From Linanthus parryae (taxonomy: Eukaryota; Streptophyta; Magnoliopsida; Ericales; Polemoniaceae): a DNA stretch of 64,000 bases. The stretch's first letter is position 1; every line of letters begins with the position of its first letter. The stretch is from the NCBI GenBank assembly GCA_023055425.1, contig JALGPY010000015.1, positions 2,044,001 through 2,108,000 of the forward strand, written 5' to 3'. This document shows, piece by piece, positions 22,772-33,031 of this stretch. The position numbers were made by a program, and so were the translations under genes. The notes below the pieces were generated by a model. It ran no database searches, was not told the origin of the DNA, and saw only the letters and a program-made list of their open reading frames with translations.

Positions 22772-22783
22772 TGGTATCAGAGC
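22772..22783 (+). other. Gypsy-1 primer binding site (tRNA-iMet)
   Basis: TGGTATCAGAGC follows the LTR end after two bases. The following leader (GATTAAAACCTG...AAGCCGATTGGGATATGGG) resembles the LARD leader at 53464-53560. Confidence 0.92.
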
Positions 22784-23028
22784 GGACTTTCCAAAAAGGA
22801 TTAAAACCTGATTAGGGAAACTAAAAACTGAATTAGGAAAATGAAAGTAAAATTGGAACAAGCCGATTGGGATATGGGTAGTATAGGACTTGTTTGCTCC
22901 GCTATGCATATGTTGTTAGCGGTTTATCATACCTTCTTTTGGCCTGTACCAACCCACCAAGGAATAAGGAGTACCCACTTTTCTTTTGTCTAGGCTGATT
23001 TCTGATAGATTGTTCTTTCCCTTTGTAG

Positions 23029-24107
23029 ATGGACTCTTTTTGGAGATTCTTGAGGCCTAACGCTAAGAGGGCAATCCGTACCTGGCATCCTTCGAGGTGT
23101 AGAATGAAAGAAGGACAATCTTTGGCCGACTTTTGTGACCATGCAGTGAATAAGTGCAATGAGTAGGCCGATGTTGGTGTTTCGATGTGGAGTTGGAGGA
23201 AGTTTCGACATCCTTTAGCGAGATCCCATTGCCTTATTCTCTCTCTCTCTCTCCCTGATGAGCCTAGGTACCATAGGATTAAGAGGAAGTATCGTGATCT
23301 AACTATTGGAGGTTTTAGGCATAACCTATTTAAGTGGGCTGGTCAGGGAGTTACAGCACATTCTATTCTAGAGGAGTTAACCAATGGGGATGGTGAGGGT
23401 GATAATGAGGGTGGTTCTGAGATGGATGACTCCATAGATAGTGGCTATGAGGGATATGACTCGGCGGGGGTGTCTTTGAGGGAGATATCTCATATGGGGT
23501 TGATTTAGAGGGAGATGACTCGGAGGGGGGTGATTTTGGAGATGGTGAATGCAAGAGGGCTGATCCTGTTGTAGACAAACCCGAGAAGGAGACTGATGAT
23601 GAAGGGGAAATTGAACACCCAGAGCTCATCAAACCCGTCGAACAGGAAGTTAAACTTGAGATGGAGGTGGGACAACAACAACTACCTATAGACGTAGGGG
23701 ATGAACCAATGGTAGGGGAACTTCCCGTAGAATTTGAAGATGTGGATATTGATGAGGAACCTGGGGAGGATCCGGAGGACGATCCCGAGGACGATCCCGA
23801 GGAGGATGGCATGGAGATAGACCATGAAGAATAAGTGCACCACTTAGACCATGAAGAGGAGTTTGAGGAAAATCACGAAGAGCATGGCATAGAGGAAGAA
23901 CATGAAGAAGAGAGGTACCACTTAGATCATGAAGACGAGCTTGAAGAATACCAAGAGGAGCACGAACATGAGGAGGAAGAGCACCATTGGGCGCTTCATG
24001 AACTATTTCAGGGGGGAGACGAGGAGGACCAAGAAGAAATTCCAATTGAGCAAGAACCCGAGTGGATCGAGCTTTCTGGCCCTGTGTGTTCGTCCGACGA
24101 GGAGTAG
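23029..24107 (+). pseudogene. Extra pre-gag ORF of Gypsy-1 with a long acidic tail
   Basis: An ORF of about 360 codons lies between primer site and gag, where chromoviruses usually have only leader. It starts at the ATG at 23029, directly after TTTCCCTTTGTAG, which looks like a splice acceptor. The first half (MDSFWRFLRPNAKRAIRTW, then MWSWRKFRHPLARSHC and GGFRHNLFKWAGQG) is basic and aromatic. The second half is almost purely acidic (runs such as DPEDDPEDDPEEDG and EEEHEEERYHLDHEDELEEY) and ends GPVCSSDEE at 24107. An in-frame TAG (23164), a frameshift near 23465 and a TAA near 23832 have disabled it. Outside those lesions the composition stays consistent, so it was once translated. No family is recognised. 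Acidic tails occur in histone and nucleoplasmin-type binders, but function is unknown. Confidence 0.6.
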
Positions 24108-25206
24108 GCGTGTTAGGCTTTTTGACTTCCTAGAATTTTGATGCATTTAGAGTTTTATTTTCGTTTTGAATAAGGCCATGATGCCGAAAAATACTTTGAG
24201 GATTCTTGAAGTGATTTTTGCATAGCCACTTTTGGGCTAGAGTTGAATTATTGGCGATTTGCGTTATGGATGAAGGATAATGCTCATGTTTTGAAGACCC
24301 GTTTTGAGAGTTATTAAATTATGTTTATTCGATTTAGAGTATGGGTTGAATAATTAAGTTTGTCTTGAGTTTCGTCATTGTTTAGTGCATAGAAAGCGTT
24401 CATGAAGTTAGAACGCGAGAACATTAATTTTGGTGGTACTTGAATATGTGCAGCAGTTGGCATTTTGCGTAGCAGATGTATTTAAATGTCGAGTTATTTT
24501 TTCCTTAATTGTTCCTAGAAACTAGACATACCCAGGTAATTTCATAAAATTTTTATCCCCAGATGAATTCTGGAGACTTAGATACAAATTTTCAAAGTTC
24601 GTTGTGCAGTAGCAGAATTGCAAAGTGACTAGCTGTAGCAGTTTTGATGTTTACCTATCTTCCATACCTTGGATGGTTCTCAAATTTTTATGGTAGCTAG
24701 TATACGCCTAGGGTTAAATCTGGGTGAAAGCCTAGCCAATTTTTAGTAGTTTAATTTTAGTTTAATACCTTGCAAAGTCAAAGTTTCTATTCCGGTGGTC
24801 CGTGACAGCAGCTTTAGTATTCTCTGCACAACTTGAGTTCTATAAATATTTTGAGATGATTCTTCTTGATTATTAAAGTAGACTAGGATAGGTTGTTGCA
24901 CACAAAAATTCATAATTTTTACTTGCCCGATTGATCACTTTTCCGATTTTTGAAAAATCATGAAAAATGAGACGTGATCAGCCTATGTGCAAATGCATGC
25001 GTAACTGATTGTTTGATGATAAATGTATTATATTACTTGCTTAATTTCTCATTAGGTTCCATGTCCTTCCTTTTACCTTCACTTCATGGTATTTTATGAA
25101 TAATACAATAGGTTATAATGTAGGGATTATGACTGATAGACCACATCAATACTACACCTGGAGAAATCGTTAAGTCCCGATTGCAGCCCCAAACAACAAC
25201 AACAAA
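24108..25206 (+). other. Gypsy-1 leader between the extra ORF and gag
   Basis: 1.1 kb of AT-rich sequence without coding frames or recognisable motifs. It ends in an A- and C-rich run (CAAACAACAACAACAAA) directly before the gag ATG, a context common upstream of plant start codons. Confidence 0.6.
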
Positions 25207-26354
25207 ATGGAGCAATTCTTTGCTCAGTTTGCTCAAATGGCTCAGAACATGAAATAGGTAGAACAGAATGCAGTCAACTGGGCGAAGAAAGTGGCTGACA
25301 TGAAGCCTGAATATTATACAGGCAATGAGGATCCAGTTGAACTTGAAGACTGGATTGATGAGATGGACAAGGTCCTTGAATTGGTTGAGTGTCCTAAAAA
25401 CTGCAAGGTCGTTTGCGCGGCGTTCTACTTGAAAAATGAGGAAAACATCTGGTGGAGGAACTCGCGTCAAACCTTTTTAGCTCAACCCAACTTCAATTAG
25501 GAGTCTCTTGAGACTGCACTTCGCATTTGCTTCTACCCGTCTCATGTCCAAGATCACAAGTACATATACTTTATGAATTTGAAGCAGGGAAATGGTTCTG
25601 TGACTGAGTACTTTAAGAAGTTCATGGAGTTAGCTCGATTCTCAAGCTAACTGATGCCTGACGAGGCGACGAAGGTTAGGAAGTTCATGTTAGGTTTGCA
25701 AATCCATCTACAAAAAGACTTGATGTGCAGGACATATGATACCCTCCAGGAGGCGTATGATAGAGCTGCAGCTATTTGGCGCACCCAAGTGGCGCAATAT
25801 GAGAATCGTGGAAAACGTAAGATGGAAAGTGCAGGGGTAATGGTAACAACCAGGGTAGAAACAACCATGGTGATCAGGACAAGAGGTCCTAGTCAAACCA
25901 TGGAGGAGGTAACCACGATCAGTACCGTGGTAACAAGCAGAATAATGGAGAAGAACCTCCTCGCTCCTACATCTGTAAAAGGTGTCAGCAGAATCACCCT
26001 GGAACTGACTGTCAGGGGACCCTTGTCATTTTCCACAATTGCGGCAAGAAGGGTCACCGTGCTTATGAGTGCCGATCGCGACCAAATGGGAACCAACAGA
26101 GGAACCAGGGAGGAAACTATCAAGGAAACAGGCAGTTCAATGGCAACAATCAGGGCAGGCACATGAACTATGGGAACCGCAACAACCAGAATAATGGGGG
26201 CAATAACTATGGAAGAAATCAATGGAACAAGCAAGGTAATGGGAGAAAAAATGGAGTTCAGAACAGGAATGGAAACAACAATGCTCCAGCTAATGCCAAA
26301 AACAATGGAACTGGTACAGCAGGAACCACAGCGCAGAACGAATTGCTGTTATGA
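25207..26354 (+). pseudogene. Gypsy-1 Gag with stops and frameshifts
   Basis: It begins MEQFFAQFAQMAQNMK and hits an in-frame TAG. It continues with DMKPEYYTGNEDPVELEDW and FYLKNEENIWWR (the retrotransposon Gag core) and LQIHLQKDLMCRTYDTL. Frameshifts after about 25840 move the reading. In the new frame two knuckles are visible: CKRCQQNHPGTDC and, with its first Cys replaced by His, HNCGKKGHRAYEC. A long Asn- and Gly-rich tail follows (26163-26345). Gag would form particles and bind RNA. This copy cannot make an intact product. Confidence 0.82.
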
Positions 26355-28267
26355 GCAGGACTGAAGAAGAAGCAGCAAATCGAGTAGTCACTGGTACATT
26401 TCTTGTCCATGATCAACCATCATTTAATCTATTTGATTATGGAGCTTCATATTCATTTATTTCAACATATTTTATGGAAAATTTGAGTCTCAATAAGCCG
26501 TCCAGAATATCCATCCTTGTAGCTATCCCAACCGGCCATATAACAGTGTGTGACACCATTTTTGAAGAAGTAGAAGTTAAGATCCTGGCTAGTACCTTTC
26601 CAGCGAATTTGATAGAATTTGATCTTGGGGGAAAAGATGTTATATTGGGAATGGATTGGCTGGGTTAATATCGAGCTGTTATAGACTGTCACGATCAGAA
26701 AAGCAGGCTTAAGAGTCCAAAGGGAGAAAATTTATCTTACTGTGGCATCACGAGGGAACCACGCATCCGACTAGTGCCAGCCTTGACCATAGTCCACCAA
26801 CTTAAGAAGGGGAATAATGCTTATTTACGTTATGTCCAAGACGTGTCTAAGAATGAGAATGTGCTATAAGAGATACCGATAGTCAAGGACTTTCCAGATG
26901 TGTTCCCAGATGAGATTCCAGGAATGCCACCTAGAAGGGAAGTTGAGTTTACTATGGACTTAGCACCAGGAACAGTTCCAATATCGAAGGCTCCGTACCG
27001 TATGGAACCAGAAGAGTTGAAGGAACTAAAGGATCAGTTGCAAGAGCTACTTTAAAAATTTTACATAAGGCCAAGTGTGTCACCTTGGGGAGCACCAGTG
27101 TTGTTTGTGAAGAAGAAAGATGGAAGCTTGAGGTTGGGCATTGACTACAGAGAGTTGAACATCGCAACGATAAAAAAAAAGTACCATTTACCCCGAATTG
27201 ACAACTTGTTCGATTAGTTGCAAGGGGCGAGTGTGTTCTCAAAGATAGATTTGAGATCAGGGTATCACCAGCTTCGGGTAGCCGAGAAGGACATCCCGAA
27301 TACAGCCTTTAGAACAAGGTATGGCCATTGCGAGTTTACTGTGATGCCTTTTGGCCTAACTAATGCTCCCGCAGTATTTATGGATCTAATGAATCGTGTT
27401 ATGAGGAAATTTCTGGATCGGTTCGTGTTCGTCTTTATTGATGACATTCTCGTTTACTCAAAGAGCGAGGAAGATCACCAAGAACTTCTCAGGGAAGTGT
27501 TAGAGAATTTGAGACATGAGAAGTTGTATGCTAAGATCTTGAAATGTGAGTTTTGGCTAAATCATGTTCCATTTATGGGTCAGATAATCTCAAAGGAAGG
27601 GATATCCGTGGATCCAGGAAAGATTTCAGCAGCTAAAGACTGGCCAACTCTGATGAATGTATCAGAAAATAAGAAGTTTTCTGGGATTAGCAGAATATTA
27701 CAGGCGTTTTGTGAAAGATTTATCGAAGATCGCTAGAACGCAGACTACACTAACCAAGAATACGGTAAAGTATCAGTGGAGCGAAGATTGTGAAGAAGGA
27801 TTCCAGACATTGAAAGAAAAGTTGACTACAGCGCCTGTGTTAACTTTACCTAATGATTCTGGCGAGTTTGATGTTTACAGCAACGCATCGAAGAAGGGTG
27901 TGTGCTTATGCATGAAAGAAGGGTTATTGCCTATGCCTCGAGACAGCTGAAAACTCATGAAGAGAACTATGCTACGCATGATTTAGAGCTTGCAGCAATA
28001 GTGTTCGCACTAAAGATATGGAGACATCACCTATATGGGGCAGTGTGTAGATTGTATACTGACCATAACAGTCTCAAATACATCTTCACTCACAAAGAGC
28101 TAAACAACAGGCAAAGACGTTGGCTGGAGATCATAAAGGATTATGACTTGCATATCCAGTACCACGAGGGGAAGGAAAACGTAGCAGCTGATGCATTAAG
28201 CCGAAAATCGAGCCATACTTTAGGTGCTATGCTAGTTTTACTAGACTGTCTATGCCATGAGCTTTGA
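26351..28267 (+). pseudogene. Gypsy-1 protease, reverse transcriptase and RNase H
   Basis: The protease reads LFDYGASYSFIS, where the family has a D(S/T)GAS active site, so Ser is changed to Tyr. The flap and end IEFDLGGKDVILGMDWL are intact. RT follows from about 26880 ([14 protein letters not shown]) with [43 protein letters not shown] and the catalytic [12 protein letters not shown]. Stops lie near 27054 and 27216. RNase H carries YSNASKKG (first Asp altered, S/N in place of the usual DAS), [19 protein letters not shown] and [12 protein letters not shown], and ends near [11 protein letters not shown] frame change near 27650 and one near 27925 separate blocks. Confidence 0.88.
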
Positions 28268-28549
28268 AAGCTCAAGATTGAAGTGGTGGAACAAGGTGGA
28301 GTAAAGAATATCCTTGGGAATATGACAGTTGTGCCAGATGTCTTAGAGGAGATAAGGAGTAACCAACCAAGAGATGTGAAGCTGTAAAGGATAAAGAAGA
28401 AGATTGTAGAAGGGAAAATAAAGGATTTAAGATCCATGAAGATGGAAGTATCCACTACAAGGGGAGATGGTGTGTACCATATAAGTGTGCGGAAACCAAG
28501 GAGAATTTGATGCGTGAAGCTCACAACACACCCTACTAAGTACTTCCAG

Positions 28550-29005
28550 GGGTGAAAAACTCTATAAAGATCTAAAGAAGACATTTTGGTGGCCCAACAT
28601 GAAAAGGGAGGTAGCAGAGTTTGTGGCAAGATGTCTAAATTGTCAACAGGTGAAGTTTGAACATTTAAGGATGGGAGGCTTAGTTCAAATATTGGATGTC
28701 CCAGATTGGAAGTGGGATTCAATTTCAACAGATTTTGTGACTGCTTTTCCGACATCGAAGAATGGACTGAATCAGATTTGGTTCGTGGTTGACAGATTGA
28801 CCAAGACAGCAAGGTTCATTCTGATGAAGGATATATGGAACATGGAACAAAGATCCTATGCGTATATAAAGAACACTGTGAGGTGCCATGGAGTCCCAAG
28901 CTCTATAGTTTCTGACAGGGATCCCAACTTTCTTTCTCACTTCTGGAAAGGACTCCCGGAGGCATTGGGAACCCAGTTGAAATTCAGTACGACATTTCAC
29001 CCTCC
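28550..29005 (+). pseudogene. Gypsy-1 integrase, 5' part (cut by a solo LTR)
   Basis: The zinc finger end (FVARCLNCQQVK) and the core with STDFVTAFP (first catalytic Asp) and IVSDRDPNFLSHFW (second Asp) are visible. The frame runs to FSTTFHP at 29003, where the copia solo LTR begins. The catalytic Glu lies on the other side of the insertion. Confidence 0.85.
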
Positions 29006-30398
29006 TGTTGGAATAGATGCCCTAGAGGCAATCGTATATTTAGTATGAACATTGTTTTTGTCTAGAATATTCATTTAGATAAAATGTGTTGTTTATCTTA
29101 AATATCCCTAGTCCACTATATTGATTAATAGGACGATAAAATATAGAATAGTATGTGGGTAGATTGATATGGAGATATCAAGTCTAACACATGGGTATGC
29201 GTTAGGAGTAATGGCATACTGGATTGACCCACAACGAAAAGGATACATTAGATTATGTCAAATCACAATCGCTTTTCGTAGTGCTAATATAAATGCAATC
29301 CTTAGACTTGAAGTCACTAGATACTCTAGTTGTGGAATATTGCGCTTTGATGTTATCAAACGTTACACCGTAACTGGGTAATCATAAAGATGGCTATCGG
29401 GCGTGGTAGGAAGCAAGCTTAGAGATCGTAGTGATGTAGATAGGATTTTTCCCTCCCACATAATGGGGGTAGATATCCACGGCCACTCGAGGGATTAGGC
29501 TTATTGAATGTCTGGCCAGACGCAGATAAATCAATATGGACATATTGATGTTATCTGCTAGCATAAGCATATTCCTAGGATCGAGGAACTATGGATTGGA
29601 TATACGAGTGTGACTATTTATGTCTCGTGTCCGATCCGGATATGGAGACAAAGGGATAGTGCAATATGACATATTGGGCACAAGAGGTTTGTCGGGATCA
29701 CTGACTATTTCTATTGGTTGAGTGGCATGGATGTGTTGCTAGACACCGCTCCATGTTAGTAATAAGTTACTACCAACTATATAGAAACCTATGGGGTCAC
29801 ACGTCAAATAGAGTAGAGCTAGATTTGGGATTAATTAATATTGATTAATTAATAGAAGGATCATTGTGCAACACCTTGAAAACTTAGTAGGACTAATTTG
29901 CAAGGAAGGGAATAGTTCTAGTTCATCTAGAATTAGGAAACTCTTTTATGGAAACGACAAGGAGTTGTTGGAGTATATAAAGAGGCCTAAGCTTCCTTCC
30001 CACACTAATGTTATTAGACATAACAAAGAGAGTGGGAGAGAGCAAAAGAGAGAGCAAGACAAGAGCTAGGGCCGAAACCCTAGCCCCGTCCGCCCCTTCC
30101 CGTCGGCTCAAAGAGGAGGCCGCCCCTCCTCTTGTGCCTTTTCTGCTTTGATCTTCTTTCCTCTTCCTCCGGGTTCAAGCTAGCACTTGTTTGAAGGAAG
30201 AATCTATATCTCACCTCTAGACGTGGATCAACCGTAGAGACGAGGACATCATTCTTCGTGTGATCTCACAAATTCAAAGGTACACAATACTATGTCTCTT
30301 ATCATGTTGTGATATCTCTTCCTGACGATCCGTGGTGGGCATTGAAGTAGAATTAATTTTTTTTTATTCCGCTGCATTATCTACTTCAAAACCCAACA
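29006..30398 (+). mobile_element. Solo LTR of the Angela-like copia family
   Basis: 1393 bp, TGTTGGAATAGATGCCC...CAAAACCCAACA, in the opposite orientation to Copia-1 and Copia-3. Shared landmarks include a TCTGGCCAGACG word near 29511, the TATA-like TATATAAA at about 29974, and a GC-rich block near 30070-30140. There is no internal region, so it is a solo LTR left by recombination. It separates FHP from TDGQ of the Gypsy-1 integrase. The 5-bp flanks CCTCC and CGAGC do not match, which is unexpected for a simple solo LTR. Confidence 0.87.
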
Positions 30399-31159
30399 CG
30401 AGCTACGGATGGACAAATCGAGAGGACAATTCAGGCATTGGAGGATATGTTAAGGGCTTGTGTTATGGATTTTCAAGGTTCATAGGTTGATAGACTACCT
30501 TTGATAGAATTCTCCTACAACAACTTTACCACGCCAGTATTGGCATGGAATTGTATGGAAGGAAGTGTAGAACACCACTGTGTTGGAGCGACATAAGCGA
30601 GACAATGGTGATTGGTCCACAGCTAATTGAAGAAATGACAGATCATGTGGGACTTATCCAGCGAATGAAAGCAGCTTAGGATAGGCAGAAGTCCTACGCT
30701 GATCAGAAGAGGAGACCATTGGAGTTTGAAATTTTAAGAAAGGCATTCCTTAAAGTTTCTCCTACTAAGGGATTCATTAGGTTCAATCTGAAAGGGAAGT
30801 TGAGCCCGAAATTCATTGGACCATATGACATCATAGAGAAGATTGGGGAAGTGGCTTATCGATTGGATCAACCATCAAATTTGGGTCGTTTTCACAATAT
30901 ATTCCACGTATCTCAGCTGAAGAAGTACGTGCCCGACCCATCTCATGTATTGGACCTCGAACCAGTAGAGTTGGATCTGTCGTTGAGTAATGAGGAACAT
31001 CCTGTTAAGATTCTGGACACCAAGACAAGGGACACCCGCAGCAAGAGTTTCAAGCTGGTAAAGGTCTTGTGGACGAATCACCTCACTGAAGAGGCAACTT
31101 GGGAAGCGGAGGAGGATGTGAGGAATAAGTATCCTCGCCTTTTTTACGAGGTACCTTGA
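30399..31159 (+). pseudogene. Gypsy-1 integrase, 3' part, with chromodomain
   Basis: The core resumes with TDGQIERTIQALEDMLR, including the catalytic Glu in the usual place, then meets a stop (30486) and frame changes. From 30719 an open frame gives the integrase C-terminal fold (KGKLSPKFIGPYDIIEKIG, VAYRLDQPSNLGRFHNIFH, VSQLKKYVPDPSH). A chromodomain of about 50 residues follows (HPVKILDTKTRDTRSKSFK, VLWTNHLTEEATWEAEEDV). Chromodomains in this position define chromoviruses and help target integration to chromatin. The EATWE motif and PRLF end are those of the Tekay-type domain. Confidence 0.88.
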
Positions 31160-31181
31160 GTTCCGAGGACGTCACTCCTCT

Positions 31182-31193
31182 AAGGGGAGAGGA
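31182..31193 (+). other. Gypsy-1 polypurine tract
   Basis: AAGGGGAGAGGA lies directly before the 3' LTR. The LARD has GAGGGGGAGAGGA in the same place (to 56922), in a shared context beginning GTTCC(G)GAGGACGTCACTC. Confidence 0.8.
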
Positions 31194-32330
31194 TATTACC
31201 TTTCGATTTTTAATACAGTACTCCTTATAGTATATTGCATATCGACCTTAGGTTTGCATTTAGTAGATATACCTTGGAGTGGAGATGCATACCTTAGTGG
31301 GTTTGAGGATTTGGGTTACGCTTGAGGACGAAGCTCTCTTTAAAGAGGGAAGGATGAAATACCCCGTTTTGTCTCTACGGATGTTTTTGTGCTATTAGTA
31401 TAAGTGTTGGGAGTTTATTTTTATTGTTTCTAAGATTTTGGGGTCTTTGTGACTTTTTTTCTAAAGTTGTTAGTGCCTTTTAATTAAACTAGGGGGTGGT
31501 GGTTGTCTTTTTGCCTAAACTAAGGGGGGAAAGTGTCTTTTCCAACAGATTGGTATAGTTTTGACCCAAGAATTCATACCACCGTGACTTGTTTCTTCCT
31601 CAAAGTCACGGTGATGAAATTACTCCTCCTACTAATCGGATTTCAATCCGAATCTTCCCTTTCTTCGTCAAAAAATTTCCAAACCCTTCCTTTCTTGTTG
31701 ATTTCTCGCCAAAAATCATAATCAATCATTAATCCCCTCTTCCTCTCTCACTCTCACGGCATTAACCAGGCATTTTCTCTCTCTCTCTCTCTCTCTTTCA
31801 TCTCTCCCTCTCTCTCGTGCGGCCTCTCTCTCTCTTCGCTGCTCCTGGACGCCGAAAACACCAGCAGCACGTGCGTCTGTCTCTCTCTCCTCCATCTTCT
31901 TCTTCGCCTTCTTCTCTGTTCTGCGCGCGTTCTTCTCCTTCTCTTGCTAATGTTTTTAGTTTTTTTCTTCTCTTCCCTGTTGGTTATTTTCTTCTGTTTT
32001 CTTTCTCTCCTCTTTCTTCTTCTCCTCTGATTTTCGTTATGACACTAGGGTCGTTCTGACCCTTCGATTTGCAGCAGGCCTTTCATCCATCGAGCTTCAA
32101 TGCCGCCGCCTCCATCTCCGCCACTCAACACTTCGTTCGCGTCACAATCTTCTCTAATTATCTCTTCTAATTGTAAGTTCATGTCACTCTTTAATTTCAG
32201 ATTCGTAATCACTCTTCATTTTGAATTTTTATGCGTTATTCTTCATGAATCGTTAGAATCGTTCATGTGCACGTTTCACATAAGAACCCTAGATGTGTAG
32301 GTGGTAAAATCAACCCTAAACAATAGGATT
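31194..32330 (+). repeat. Gypsy-1 3' LTR, 5' portion (truncated)
   Basis: It starts TATTACCTTTCG, matching the LARD LTR start TGTAACCCTTCG with the TG end mutated. At 31355 a second LTR-start-like word TGAAATACCCCGTTTT follows a second purine tract, as in the LARD LTR. A pyrimidine-rich leader-like stretch (31720-32020) also parallels the LARD. The LTR 3' end (GGTGTTACA) is not found, so the LTR is cut near 32.3 kb. Confidence 0.7.
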
Positions 32331-32639
32331 AACTAAAAACTATCACTTGTTTGATGTGTTGGGTTGATAAGGCGAGTTTTAATCGCCGGGTAATTGGATT
32401 GGAGTTGAAATCGAGACCATTGGACACATATTTGGATGTTCCAGTGTTGATAAACAATCTGTCCGGTCGTTAAAGAGGCTGAATTTGTCGCTATAGGTTT
32501 GTTTTTGGTCGCCGAAGGTTGCTGAAATTGTAATTAATACTGATGGGTTCAATTTGAATGACTAGTTTCATGTAATCCATATTTTTTAAGGCATACTTTC
32601 TTGTGAATTGAACTTTAACTAAACAAGTTTTTGCATGAG
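32331..32639. other. Unassigned junction between two gypsy fragments
   Basis: No coding or repeat signature. It could be the middle of the Gypsy-1 LTR or the worn 3' internal part of the next element. Confidence 0.4.
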
Positions 32640-32763
32640 TCAATTTCTACCAAACACCGCCCACATTTGTATGAGTATATGCTTAGACGTCCATAGGATT
32701 CTTTCTCAATCTTTGTGGACTTTGAGAATTTATTTGAGAAAACATTTGTGCATTCTTCTTTTT

Positions 32764-32765
<2 letters not shown>

Positions 32766-32826
<61 letters not shown>
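32766..32826. repeat. A61 homopolymer
   Basis: 61 consecutive A residues after CTTTTTGC. A-rich runs after TTTTTGC are common in the 3' part of such gypsy elements. The exact length is uncertain, because long homopolymers are hard to sequence. Confidence 0.85.
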
Positions 32827-32828
<2 letters not shown>

Positions 32829-33031
32829 AGTAATTGTTAGGATTTTATTTTCTTTGGGTTCTCACTCAGGATAGATAAGGTGTGTGTGTTTTTGTTAATA
32901 TTTGAGTCTAGTTTAGAATTGAGTTAAGCCTTGCCGTGTTGAGTATGTGTCTTTCATGATTGGTTCTTCACTAGTTTGCTTATCTTATCACTCTCTTTGC
33001 TCGAGGATGAGCAAAAGGCTAGTTGGGGTTG

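Larger units (their letters stand above)
22354..32330 (+). mobile_element. Gypsy-1: Tekay/Del-type chromovirus, degenerate
   Basis: A Ty3/gypsy element on the plus strand. It has the 3' end of a 5' LTR (to 22769), a tRNA-iMet primer site, an extra acidic ORF, Gag with two zinc knuckles, protease, RT, RNase H, integrase, a C-terminal chromodomain, a polypurine tract (31182-31193) and the first kilobase of a 3' LTR. Gag with two knuckles and a CHD-II-like chromodomain fit the Tekay/Del clade. Most of the 5' LTR is missing, and the 3' LTR fades near 32.3 kb. A solo copia LTR splits the integrase. Many stops and frameshifts show it is old. Confidence 0.88.

Noticed and set aside
23363..24045. Ser- and Pro-rich minus-strand ORFs opposite the acidic region
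   Set aside because: They are shadows of the GAA/GAT-rich sense frame.
25893..26234. Hydrophobic minus-strand ORF
   Set aside because: It lies opposite the Asn/Gly-rich Gag tail, whose codons read as Val/Ile/Leu on the other strand.
32766..32826. A61 as a LINE or processed-gene poly-A tail
   Set aside because: It is followed by the PPT and LTR of a gypsy element and sits where such elements have an A-rich run. No LINE or cDNA precedes it and no TSD was found.
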